Assembly (NCBI RefSeq): GCF_900115615.1
Contig: NZ_FOXB01000015.1
Span: forward strand, 1-44,954
DNA from: Hydrogenimonas thermophila
Lineage (GTDB): Bacteria; Campylobacterota; Campylobacteria; Campylobacterales; Hydrogenimonadaceae
DNA length: 44,954 nt
Direction of reading: 5' to 3'
Shown here: piece after piece, positions 7,195-16,062 of the stretch
How positions within the stretch are numbered: position 1 is the first letter of the stretch
Layout of the letters: every line of letters begins with the position of its first letter
Notes under the pieces: generated by a model
Seen by the model: only the letters and a program-made list of their open reading frames with translations
What the model was told of the DNA's origin: nothing
Database searches by the model: none
Translations under genes and position numbers: made by a program

Positions 7195-9257
7195 TTTGCC
7201 TCTAAAGATATAAACCACTCTCTTCCATTTGAAGGAATTCTTGCACCTTCAGGAACAAATCTATATGCACCTCCAATAACCTCTGTAGGGGGTGCAAAAT
7301 ACTCAATATTTTCATCTAATAAATTTGTCACACCTGCTTGAATTGTTATATTTTTGCTGTATGCGTAAGTAATTGTTTCACTTATATTGACAAAAGAATC
7401 TATATTCGGAACATCATTTGGCATATCTATACTGCTACCATAATCAATTTGTGTAAAACTGTGTAGCGCTGGTATTAATTCATAATCTACATAAAGTTTA
7501 AATAGATCTTTTCTATTATCATTATCTATAACATAAAAAGATGTACTTATATCATTATGGTGACTAAAACTTGCAACCAACTCATTTTTTTCGCCAAACT
7601 TCCGACGATAACTTAACTCAAACCCTTTTAATATCACAGCTTCACCATTATCATAAACTCCAAAACCATCTGTATATACACGTACTATTGGATCACTGTT
7701 TTTACCATAAAATATATTTAATTTTACCAAATCTTTCATAGTGAAACTATGCAGCCAGTTAATCTCTATCATATCCATTGTTTCAGGTTCTAAATTTTCA
7801 TTGCCATGAAATTCTGCTTCTGCTTTTGCATATAATTCAACCCAAGATGGAACCCGGAAAGTATGATTAAATAAAAATTTAACCGTATTATTTTCATTAA
7901 TATTATTAACTGCACCAAATTTATATGATATATGAGCATCAAAATTACTGTAATGATCAAGTCTTAAACCACCAATTAGTGCAAACCTATCATTAAAGCT
8001 ATATAAATCTTCTACTGCTATAGCAAAGTTTTTTCGATCAATCCCCTCTTTTAAAATATTTTGTTCACCAGTTAAATGCTCTCCATCTGGACCTAAATTA
8101 AGATCATAATCAACTGGTGGATTAGATGGAATATATTGAATATAGTACATATCAACAGGTTTTGAATAGTGAGCTTCAACTTGTGCAATCACATTATGAT
8201 GTAAATCAGTATATCTTAAATAACTCATTAACCCAGTTTCAACTTCATTGATGTAAGCACCCATAATTACATCTTTATCTGGATCATCAGTTGATTGTAA
8301 ATCATATGGCATTACCCTGTAAGCACCATCCCAAATATAATCTTTTGCATTCCACTCTATATGCCATTTCAAATCTGTACTTATATATTTATCATACTCA
8401 ACCAATAAAGAGTTATGAGTCATTGTTACATCTTGATCTTTTTCCAAAGGTACAATATTAGAAATTCCGAAAAAGCTTCCTTTCGTATACTGTTCTAAAC
8501 GGTAACTGACATGAAACTCATCTTTTTTATAACTTATACCAATACCTGATGTCTTCTCTTTTGCATATGCTGGAAGTGATTCTCTAAATGTTTCTAAACT
8601 ATTATTTGCTTCATTATGACGCATTGTAGGACTAGCAACTATATCTGGATCAAAATCACTTATATGAGCATCTAAATTTAAATACCCTTCATTAATATTT
8701 AATGTCTGAAATATTGATGCCATCTTTCCATTTTGAGAAGTAGTAGTTACATTAAATCTGCTTTTACTCTCTTCGTCAAGAGTTATTATATGTATTGCAC
8801 CCATAAATGCATTACTTCCATATAGAATGGCATCTGGTGTCTTTGTTACTTCAACTCTTTTGATCAATGATGCAGGAAAAGTATAATAATAAAACTGGTT
8901 GCTATAAAGATTATTGGTTACATCCACACCATTTATTAATAACTTTAGCTTATCACGGTATTGTCCTCTCATACCTCGTATGACTATCTGTCTTTTTCCA
9001 CTACTACTCATAGATATCTCTATACCTGGAACAAGTTTTAAAATATCTAAAAGAGTTTTTGCACCGCTTGCTTCAATAATATCTCGTCTAATTACAGTAA
9101 CAGTAGATGGGATTTTTTCAATATTCAACTTATCGTGTAAAGCAATCTCACTTGCTTCATTTAGTGTTTGTAAAAATAGTTCATCTATCTCTTTCTCATC
9201 AACTTGTGCATATAAAGAAGTAATAATCAATAATGAAAAAAAATAAAATCTTTTCAT
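7188..9257 (-). CDS. TonB-dependent outer-membrane receptor
   Basis: 689 residues. The signal peptide ends near QVDE (about residue 18). The plug domain is at about 45-160 (IPSTVTVIRRDIIEASGA, TLLDILKLVPGIE, IVIRGMRG, LLINGVDV), followed by a long beta-barrel rich in aromatic strands. It ends in NGREWFISLEAKW, with a terminal aromatic residue as expected for barrel insertion. Such receptors import siderophores, cobalamin or other scarce ligands using TonB energy; the ligand cannot be told from sequence. No ABC transporter or TonB/ExbB genes are adjacent. Instead it leads a three-gene module with a YfiR-like protein and a c-di-GMP enzyme, so a signalling role is plausible. Upstream SD AAGG is present. 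Confidence 0.9.
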   Translation of the reverse strand: MKRFYFFSLLIITSLYAQVDEKEIDELFLQTLNEASEIALHDKLNIEKIPSTVTVIRRDIIEASGAKTLLDILKLVPGIEISMSSSGKRQIVIRGMRGQYRDKLKLLINGVDVTNNLYSNQFYYYTFPASLIKRVEVTKTPDAILYGSNAFMGAIHIITLDEESKSRFNVTTTSQNGKMASIFQTLNINEGYLNLDAHISDFDPDIVASPTMRHNEANNSLETFRESLPAYAKEKTSGIGISYKKDEFHVSYRLEQYTKGSFFGISNIVPLEKDQDVTMTHNSLLVEYDKYISTDLKWHIEWNAKDYIWDGAYRVMPYDLQSTDDPDKDVIMGAYINEVETGLMSYLRYTDLHHNVIAQVEAHYSKPVDMYYIQYIPSNPPVDYDLNLGPDGEHLTGEQNILKEGIDRKNFAIAVEDLYSFNDRFALIGGLRLDHYSNFDAHISYKFGAVNNINENNTVKFLFNHTFRVPSWVELYAKAEAEFHGNENLEPETMDMIEINWLHSFTMKDLVKLNIFYGKNSDPIVRVYTDGFGVYDNGEAVILKGFELSYRRKFGEKNELVASFSHHNDISTSFYVIDNDNRKDLFKLYVDYELIPALHSFTQIDYGSSIDMPNDVPNIDSFVNISETITYAYSKNITIQAGVTNLLDENIEYFAPPTEVIGGAYRFVPEGARIPSNGREWFISLEAKW

Positions 9258-9320
9258 CAGTTTTCCTTAATCTTACAAATGCAGTTACTTTACACAATTT
9301 TTTCTTAATAGTTACTAATC

Positions 9321-9584
9321 TTATGTTGATTTTAGCATCTCAACTAACTCCAAATATAATTCTTTACACTCATTTTCATCTATATTTTCATTTTCTATAT
9401 CTTTTAATAACTTAATCGATTCATTATGCAACTCTTGCAGTTCAGTATATTCATCTTTTTTATCTTTATCAGCTTTTTTCTCTTTTGCTATCTGCTCAAA
9501 AAGCTCATCTATTTCATCTTCAATATCTGGAATAATTTCAAACTCTAAAAGCTCTTTCAACTTATTACAATTTACCACTATCAA
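9321..9584 (-). CDS. Small acidic coiled-coil-like protein, unknown function
   Basis: 87 residues, very rich in Glu, Asp and Lys, with long predicted helices and no membrane segment. I do not recognise a family. The start overlaps the end of the cheR-like gene by 20 bp, so it is most likely the last gene of the MCP-cheB-cheR operon. It could be an adaptor or regulator of the orphan chemoreceptor, but that is inferred only from position. A 63-bp gap separates it from the TonB-receptor gene downstream. Confidence 0.6.
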   Translation of the reverse strand: MIVVNCNKLKELLEFEIIPDIEDEIDELFEQIAKEKKADKDKKDEYTELQELHNESIKLLKDIENENIDENECKELYLELVEMLKST

Positions 9585-10416
9585 CTCCCTTCTGTTTTTG
9601 ATATATAAAACTTGATACCTTTTTTAAATTGCTTATCTCATATAATCTGTCTGTTACACCCATTACTAAATATCCGCCTGGTTTTAACATTTTTAAAAGA
9701 GTTTCAGTAGCTTTTTTTCTGTGCAAATCATCAAAATATATAAAAAGATTACGAGATAATACAATATCAAAACTTCCATATTTATCAGAAGACAAAGCAA
9801 AAATATTATCATCAATAAATTCAGTATTGCTTCTTAAAAAAGATTTTATCTCATAGCCATTTTCTATTTTTTCAAAATACTTCTCTTTTAGTCGTTCATC
9901 TAGTTTATGCAACTCTCTCTCACTGTAAATCCCTTTTTTTGCCTTTTTTATTGACTCATTATTTACATCAATTCCTACACATTTTACTTTATGCAAAAGC
10001 TGACTATTCAGAATATCTAACATTATTAAAATAGAGTATATTTCAGCTCCATTAGATGATGGTATAGACAATATTTTTACATCTCTATTCTCATTGGAAA
10101 TCCATTCTACAAGCCATTCTAAACTATCAATTTCTCTAAAAAAGTAGGTCTCATTTACTGTAACAGCATCTATTACCTCTTCATAAAAGCTGTAACTATT
10201 TTTAAACATTTCAATAAACTCTTCAGCTGATTCAACCTCATATCTTCTTGCTATTGATCCTAATCTTTCATATAAAATAGGTCTTTTATATAAGTCATTA
10301 ATTCCAAGTTCTGTATATAAATGGTTAAATATTGGAGTAAAATCATTAATATCTTTTATTTTACGCTTCTCTTCTATTACATCATTGCTTTTCTTTGTAA
10401 ATAAAAAATCAAACAT
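9565..10416 (-). CDS. cheR: CheR-type receptor methyltransferase
   Basis: 283 residues. Uses S-adenosylmethionine to methylate glutamates of chemoreceptors. There is an N-terminal helical domain, then VTVNETYFFRE, a SAM-binding loop (LSIPSSNGAEIYSI, diverged from the usual ACSTGEEPYS), VGIDVNNESIKKA, an IVLSRNLFIYFD motif and LKPGGYLVMG. The fold is clear, but the diverged glycine-rich loop leaves activity less certain. It overlaps the upstream receiver-less cheB by 8 bp and the small acidic gene downstream by 20 bp. It likely modifies the MCP encoded at 10978-13245. A second CheR lies at 29688-30482. Confidence 0.88.
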   Translation of the reverse strand: MFDFLFTKKSNDVIEEKRKIKDINDFTPIFNHLYTELGINDLYKRPILYERLGSIARRYEVESAEEFIEMFKNSYSFYEEVIDAVTVNETYFFREIDSLEWLVEWISNENRDVKILSIPSSNGAEIYSILIMLDILNSQLLHKVKCVGIDVNNESIKKAKKGIYSERELHKLDERLKEKYFEKIENGYEIKSFLRSNTEFIDDNIFALSSDKYGSFDIVLSRNLFIYFDDLHRKKATETLLKMLKPGGYLVMGVTDRLYEISNLKKVSSFIYQKQKGVDSGKL

Positions 10417-10981
10417 CTATCAATCCTTCATATGCAAAAAAAGATATCATCTCATCCAAGCTGAATATATGTGTAACAGCACTGTTTTCTATAGCACACC
10501 TTGGCATACCAAAGACAGGTGCACTCTCTTCAGATTCTGCTATGGTAACTGCTCCATTTTTCTTTAATTCAAATAATCCTCTTGCTCCATCATCACCTAT
10601 TCCTGTCATCAAAGAAGCATATACATCAAAATTTTTACATAATGGAACTGCCGATAAAAAAAGCTGATCTATATCAGGAGTATATCTACCTATATTTTTA
10701 CTATTTTCCAGATCAATTTGAAAAGTAGATACATTTGATATAACTGCACTTTTGCCACATATAACAACTCTCTTTTTTGACGTAGACAACACTGCAGGAG
10801 TAGAAATAAATTCAAACTCAAAGCTACTTTGTAAATCATTTACAAAAAAATCAATCACTTCTGCTTTCATATGTTGAGCAATTATAATATGAGCATTTAA
10901 CTTTTTAATTCTAGAAAAAAGATGATTTATATGAGCAGGCCCTCCTGTTGAGAGCCCTATAAGAAGTACTTTTTCTCTCAC
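10409..10981 (-). CDS. Stand-alone CheB methylesterase domain, no receiver
   Basis: 190 residues. It is only the catalytic domain of CheB: Ser in GLSTGGP (S11), His in AQHM (H37) and Asp in GIGDDGARG (D130/131) give the expected triad. The N-terminal receiver that gates normal CheB is missing, so activity would be unregulated by CheA or controlled by another partner. The GTG start overlaps the MCP stop as GTGA, giving tight translational coupling. It forms an adaptation pair with the adjacent cheR. A full-length CheB is encoded at 27815-28876. Confidence 0.88.
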   Translation of the reverse strand: MREKVLLIGLSTGGPAHINHLFSRIKKLNAHIIIAQHMKAEVIDFFVNDLQSSFEFEFISTPAVLSTSKKRVVICGKSAVISNVSTFQIDLENSKNIGRYTPDIDQLFLSAVPLCKNFDVYASLMTGIGDDGARGLFELKKNGAVTIAESEESAPVFGMPRCAIENSAVTHIFSLDEMISFFAYEGLIDV

Positions 10982-13245
10982 GTTTTATACTGTTCAAGAA
11001 GATGGTTTAGTTTTGCAGTCATTGATGCCAAATGTTCTGAAGCTGATGCTATCTCTTCAACTGTTCTAGCATTAGAAGATGATATTTCATTAATATTTTC
11101 TATATCTTTTATCATATCTTCTATAGATTTCGTATTTTCAATATAACCTTGCACCATTTCATCTACATTAATTATGGAGTTATCCATTTTGTTAACACTA
11201 TTTGCAATCTCTTCTTGTGCTTCTGTTGCATTGTTTGAGAGTGTAGCTATCTCTTTAGCATTTTGAGCTATAGCTTCAGAAGTATCAGAAATAGATTGAA
11301 CTATAACATTAATTGTAGCATTAATTTCACTAAGTGACTTTTGTGTACGTTCAGCTAATTTTCTCACTTCATCTGCAACAACTGCAAAGCCGCGTCCATG
11401 TTCACCAGCTCGTGCTGCTTCTATAGCTGCATTTAATGCTAAAAGATTTGTCTGCTCTGCTATATCTGAAATTACATCTAATACACCTTTTACATCTTGA
11501 GCATCCTGACTTAACTGTTGCAATCTATTTGAAAGCTCATCTTCAGCTGCTGAACGCTCAGTAACTTTAGCAGCTAAATCATCTATTTTTTTACTAGCGT
11601 TACGTAACTCCTCTTCTGCAGAGTCAATCTCATCTTTAGTCATCTTAGCTCTCTCTATAGCATCTTCAAGAATCTTTTCTAAATCTTTACCTTTCTCTGT
11701 CACATTTTCAACTATATGTGCTTCTTCTTCCGCTTTTTTACCAATTGCAAGAGATGTTCTTGAAAGCTCCTCTGCAATAGATGTATTCTCATGACTAGTA
11801 ATTTTTGCTTCTACAATTGTATTTTGTACTTTTTCAATAAACATATTAATATTTTTTGCAACTTCATAAAACTCATCACCTTCAGGAACAATTACTCTTC
11901 TTGTAAGATCTCCTTCTCCCATTGCTAAATCTTGAGCAGCTTCTTGTAATTTATCAAGTTTTGAAATAATCAATGTATTAACTAAAAATAGTGCTAATAA
12001 TATAAATCCAATTACTACTATGCTTGATATACCAATTATCATTAAAGTAATATTTTTATTGACTTCCAAAGCCTCTTCTTCATCTATTTCAGCAATTATT
12101 GCCCATCTTTTACCATAAACATCAATAGGTGCATATGCACTTAAAACAGGAACACCCCTATAATCATTTATGATCCAAGCACCACTTTTACCACTTAATG
12201 CTGCTCTTACTGACTCTGTATCAACCTTAAATACTCCAATTGTTGTACCCAGTTTTTTGACCACCGGATCATTCATCTCTTTTGTAAAACGGCTGTCATT
12301 TTTAAACTTTTTATCACTACCTATCAAATAAACTTCACCGCTTTTACCAAGTCCCGCTTTTTCATACTGACCATTAAAACTCATTATTTTATTGATTCTA
12401 TCAATAGGAAACTGAAAAATAAGTACACCTATTCTTTTACCTTCAAAAAATATTGGAGTTGCTATAAATGCAGCAGGTAAATTGTAACTTGGTTCATATG
12501 GAGCAAAATCATCAAATGCTATCTTTCCGGCAGATAAATTTTTAGCTTTTTTATATGCACGTGCCAATCCTGTTTCACTATATGGACCATTTAATAAATT
12601 AGTAGCATAATCTTTCTCTTTAAAATCTGTATATACAACATATCCATCATTGTCTACCAAAAAGATATCATAGAGTCCATACTTTTCTAACATTGTATTG
12701 AATGATTTATGATAAATTTTATGAGCATATGAGTAAGTAGTTTTATCATTAGAATACATTAAGCCATTTTTCTCTCCAACAGGTTTAGGATTATCTACAA
12801 TATATAACTTTTGAGCTATTATTCCATCTGGACTTTTTGGCAAATACTCTTCAACTGGCCGACGTTTTTTAACACCTGGAATATCGTAATTAACTTTGTT
12901 AAGATAGTTACTCTTATAATGTTCAATTAACTCTTTTTTTGCCTTTTCTAAATCAATATCTATCTCTTCATGAATTTTGTGAAAAGTAGTAGCAAAAGCA
13001 TCCATTGCACCAACTGTACCTTGTGACTGAGCAGTGGAAATTATTAAAGACTTTATATCTTCAAAAAAATTTTGAATATGATCTTTTTTACTCTCTTTTA
13101 CTGCATTTAGCTGATTAAGATATGCATCTGTTAATGCACTGCTGAACTTTGGAAGCGAAACAAGACTAATTGCAATGCCAACAACAATAGCAGCGACAGC
13201 CACTAATAATATAACTCTTATTTTCACACTTTTCAAATTCATCAT
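10978..13245 (-). CDS. Methyl-accepting chemotaxis protein with large Cache-type sensor
   Basis: About 755 residues. A membrane segment near 9-30 is followed by a periplasmic region of about 360 residues with a double-Cache pattern ([79 protein letters not shown]). Then come a second membrane segment about 398-420, HAMP, and the cytoplasmic hairpin with the conserved tip ([21 protein letters not shown]). The ligand is unknown. The ATG at 13245 follows AAAGGTG; an upstream GTG lies inside that ribosome site. It heads an operon with its own cheB-like and cheR genes but no CheA or CheW, so it must signal through a kinase encoded elsewhere, perhaps that at 38711. Confidence 0.9.
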   Translation of the reverse strand: MMNLKSVKIRVILLVAVAAIVVGIAISLVSLPKFSSALTDAYLNQLNAVKESKKDHIQNFFEDIKSLIISTAQSQGTVGAMDAFATTFHKIHEEIDIDLEKAKKELIEHYKSNYLNKVNYDIPGVKKRRPVEEYLPKSPDGIIAQKLYIVDNPKPVGEKNGLMYSNDKTTYSYAHKIYHKSFNTMLEKYGLYDIFLVDNDGYVVYTDFKEKDYATNLLNGPYSETGLARAYKKAKNLSAGKIAFDDFAPYEPSYNLPAAFIATPIFFEGKRIGVLIFQFPIDRINKIMSFNGQYEKAGLGKSGEVYLIGSDKKFKNDSRFTKEMNDPVVKKLGTTIGVFKVDTESVRAALSGKSGAWIINDYRGVPVLSAYAPIDVYGKRWAIIAEIDEEEALEVNKNITLMIIGISSIVVIGFILLALFLVNTLIISKLDKLQEAAQDLAMGEGDLTRRVIVPEGDEFYEVAKNINMFIEKVQNTIVEAKITSHENTSIAEELSRTSLAIGKKAEEEAHIVENVTEKGKDLEKILEDAIERAKMTKDEIDSAEEELRNASKKIDDLAAKVTERSAAEDELSNRLQQLSQDAQDVKGVLDVISDIAEQTNLLALNAAIEAARAGEHGRGFAVVADEVRKLAERTQKSLSEINATINVIVQSISDTSEAIAQNAKEIATLSNNATEAQEEIANSVNKMDNSIINVDEMVQGYIENTKSIEDMIKDIENINEISSSNARTVEEIASASEHLASMTAKLNHLLEQYKT

Positions 13246-13380
13246 AAGCACCTTTGCTGATTTTTAAATAATATTATCCTATCATTTTCTTAACTTTTAA
13301 TTAACAGTTATTTCATATTTACCCATTTTAATTGTAGAAAGTACCAAGCTTTAGGTATTTAAACCTAGAAATCAACAATA

Positions 13381-13417
13381 GAATGAAAATTCATTCAGTG
13401 TGAAAAAACTACACACT
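13381..13417 (-). terminator. Two back-to-back hairpins after addA
   Basis: AGTGTG/CACACT (13397-13402 with 13412-13417) and GAATGA/TCATTC (13381-13386 with 13391-13396) lie just past the addA stop in the 177-bp gap before the MCP gene. They may end the nhaA-addB-addA transcript. No clear T-run follows, so this is tentative. The rest of the gap shows nothing else I can name. Confidence 0.35.
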
Positions 13418-13422
13418 TACTG

Positions 13423-16062
13423 TTATATTTTTACTAATTCAAGTTTATCAAGATAGTATAAATATGCTTCAATCTCTTTAAGTTCAGGCTTTAAACGATG
13501 TAATGCTTCTTTATATCGCTTTATCTGAAGAATATAGTTTTGTTTATCTGACGGTGTTGAAGTTTTATAATCAATTATTACACCCTGTTCACCATTCTCT
13601 ACAAAAAGATCAATTACTCCAGGAATACCTTCATAAACATAAGGCATTTCATAAACCTTTTTGCCTTCTGTTATCATCATATACTCTATATTTGCTTTAC
13701 CTGCTTGAACTAACGAGAGTGCTTTGTCTTTATCGCACATTCCACCATAACGATTTAAAAAAGCATCTTCATCATCTGTTTCAAAAAGATAGTGAACCCC
13801 CAGCCCCAAAAATATAGCTTCAAAATCATTTGCCTTGTAAGTTTCAATAGATGATGAAACTTTTTGACGACCATAATCTTTTATTTGAATATTAAATGTT
13901 GAATGTTGGATGTTGGATGTTTTTTTGCTTTTTTCTACTTCTAGTCTGCCTATGGTTTGAGGTGACAGATTTAGAAAGTCAAATATAGAGCTTTTTGATT
14001 TTTTAATGACAGTAAGAGAGCTTTTAGCACGAGTAAAAGCAACATAAATCTTATTCATCTTATCTTCTAATGCCAATCTCTTCTCTTTATCTATTACAGC
14101 TTTGAACTTTTCATCAATTGCTTCACGCTTTTTAAACTTCATTCGTATAGATTTTAGCGCTATTCCTTCATAATCAAAAATTACTGGTGATGTATCAGAC
14201 TGTCCTCGTCCTAAGCGATCTAGCACAATTACATGTTCAAACTCTAATCCTTTAGATTTATGAATTGTCAAAACATTTATACCTGCAACATCTTTAGCGG
14301 GAAGTTCCTCTTCATAATTATCAATTTCATAAACAAACTCTGTCAAATCATGCAGAGGTATGGCAAATTCCAAAAGCTTGAAGCTTGCTTCATCAAAAAA
14401 TTTGTACTTCTGCATAGCCTCTTTTATCATTAATGCAGGTCTGCGCAAAGCAATATCTGGCTTAAAAGTTTCATCATAAGGTTTGCCAATCAGTGAAAGA
14501 AAATTTAATCTATGTAAATTACCTTGTTTCCCTGAAGAGTTGGCATAAATAAGCTTCATTAACTCAATTAACGCCTTTGCACTTGGCTGTTCTGAAACTT
14601 TAGCTCGTTTATGTGTAGCAATATTTTTACCAAAATTCTCTAATATATAGTCACCTACTTGTAAAATCTCTCTATTATCATTAACCAATATAGCGATCTG
14701 CTCATCAGGAACACCAGCTTCAAAAAGTTGTTTTAACGATTTTCCCATAGACTCAAGAGTTTCATCATCTTCTACAACCTCTACAAAACCACCTGGTTTA
14801 AAAGCCTTTTGAGGAGGTTTTACATAAGGAAAGGTTTTATTTACAAATTCAACTATCTCTCTTTTAGAGCGATAGTTGGTAGCAAGAAAACCTATTGGAA
14901 TATTAAAAGAGTCTGCAACATATGTAAATAACTCTTTTTGTCCTCCTCTAAATCGATATATCGACTGCTTTGTATCACCAACATAAAAGAAGGTTCTTTC
15001 ACTTTCACTAGTGGCAATCTCTTCTATAATAGGCTCAAAAATTCTATATTGTGTAACCGATGTATCTTGAAACTCATCAAAAAGAATGTGTCCTATTTGA
15101 CTATCTAGTCGAAAATATAGAAAATTTGTAAAATCTTTTTGACGCAACAGTTCAAAAACCAGATGCTCTATATCTTTAAAATGGAGTTTGCCACTTATTT
15201 TTAGATGATTTTGCTTACTGTTTCGATAAGCTTTATATAGCTTAAATATACGATCTAAAAAAAACTCCTCTTTTCTATTATAATAGTGTGCTGTTTCACG
15301 ATAAAGATTATGAAGCCATACATCCATCTCATCAATAAATCCCTTAGAAAAGGTACGATAATTAAGAGTCTCTCTACCAAACCAACTCTTTTCAATAACT
15401 TCGCTTAAACACTCATAATCCATCATACGTTTAGCAGTTGAGCTGAAATTACCATTTAAAACAAACTCTTTTAGCTTGAATGCCCACTTCATAGCCTCTT
15501 CTTCACTGTAAGGCTCAACGCTAAACGACATTGAAGGAATCTCTTTATCTTTTTCATAAAGCAGTTCAAAAAAAGTAGCAATATTTTGACGCTTCTGTGC
15601 TTCAAAACGGGCAAAGTTGATCAGACTGAAATACTCTTTCTCCTCTAACTCCTCTAAAAAACGCTCAAAAAAGGTATCTTGTGACTGGGCTTCAACAGTA
15701 AAATCACTTTGCAATCCAACATACCAACAAAACTTTCTTAAAACTTGATGAATGAATTTGTCAATAGTCATAACTTTCAGATCACTTTTTAAAAAGCGAT
15801 GAAAAATAGTTGGACGTTTTTTTTCAATCTCTTGAAGACTCAGTCCACTCATATTAGCAACTTCCTGCACCATTGCTTCAGGCATATCTTGCAAAAAGCT
15901 CTGTACTCTTTCACGCATCTCACCAGCTGCTTTGTTGGTAAAGGTGATTGCTAAAATCTCAGAAGGTTTTGCTTCCAAAAAGAGAAGCGACAAATAACGA
16001 GCCACAAGAGCAAAAGTCTTACCACTACCTGCACTGGCACTTAAAGCATAAAGTCGTTGCAT
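13423..16062 (-). CDS. addA: AddA-type (RecB-like) helicase-nuclease
   Basis: About 879 residues. It unwinds and degrades DNA ends at double-strand breaks and prepares them for RecA, with AddB. UvrD-family helicase motifs are in order: Walker A ASAGSGKT near the N-terminus, TFTNKAAGEMRERV, DEFQDTS (Walker B), GDTKQSIYRFRGG, TIHKSKGLEFEHV and YVAFTRAKSS. A C-terminal RecB-type nuclease has GVHYLF, GVIDL and IDYKTS. It is shorter than firmicute AddA, as in epsilonproteobacteria. The ATG at 16062 shares a base with the addB stop (TAATG) and follows GGAAGAG; an in-frame TTG at 16080 is less likely. A 7-bp tandem repeat lies in the linker before the nuclease (separate entry). Confidence 0.92.
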   Translation of the reverse strand: MQRLYALSASAGSGKTFALVARYLSLLFLEAKPSEILAITFTNKAAGEMRERVQSFLQDMPEAMVQEVANMSGLSLQEIEKKRPTIFHRFLKSDLKVMTIDKFIHQVLRKFCWYVGLQSDFTVEAQSQDTFFERFLEELEEKEYFSLINFARFEAQKRQNIATFFELLYEKDKEIPSMSFSVEPYSEEEAMKWAFKLKEFVLNGNFSSTAKRMMDYECLSEVIEKSWFGRETLNYRTFSKGFIDEMDVWLHNLYRETAHYYNRKEEFFLDRIFKLYKAYRNSKQNHLKISGKLHFKDIEHLVFELLRQKDFTNFLYFRLDSQIGHILFDEFQDTSVTQYRIFEPIIEEIATSESERTFFYVGDTKQSIYRFRGGQKELFTYVADSFNIPIGFLATNYRSKREIVEFVNKTFPYVKPPQKAFKPGGFVEVVEDDETLESMGKSLKQLFEAGVPDEQIAILVNDNREILQVGDYILENFGKNIATHKRAKVSEQPSAKALIELMKLIYANSSGKQGNLHRLNFLSLIGKPYDETFKPDIALRRPALMIKEAMQKYKFFDEASFKLLEFAIPLHDLTEFVYEIDNYEEELPAKDVAGINVLTIHKSKGLEFEHVIVLDRLGRGQSDTSPVIFDYEGIALKSIRMKFKKREAIDEKFKAVIDKEKRLALEDKMNKIYVAFTRAKSSLTVIKKSKSSIFDFLNLSPQTIGRLEVEKSKKTSNIQHSTFNIQIKDYGRQKVSSSIETYKANDFEAIFLGLGVHYLFETDDEDAFLNRYGGMCDKDKALSLVQAGKANIEYMMITEGKKVYEMPYVYEGIPGVIDLFVENGEQGVIIDYKTSTPSDKQNYILQIKRYKEALHRLKPELKEIEAYLYYLDKLELVKI
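13897..13917 (+). repeat. 7-bp tandem repeat inside addA
   Basis: TGTTGAA TGTTGGA TGTTGGA lie head to tail in the addA coding region, encoding part of a polar linker (NIQHSTFNIQ) between helicase and nuclease domains. The unit is not a multiple of three, so gain or loss of one copy would shift the frame ahead of the nuclease. Confidence 0.7.
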
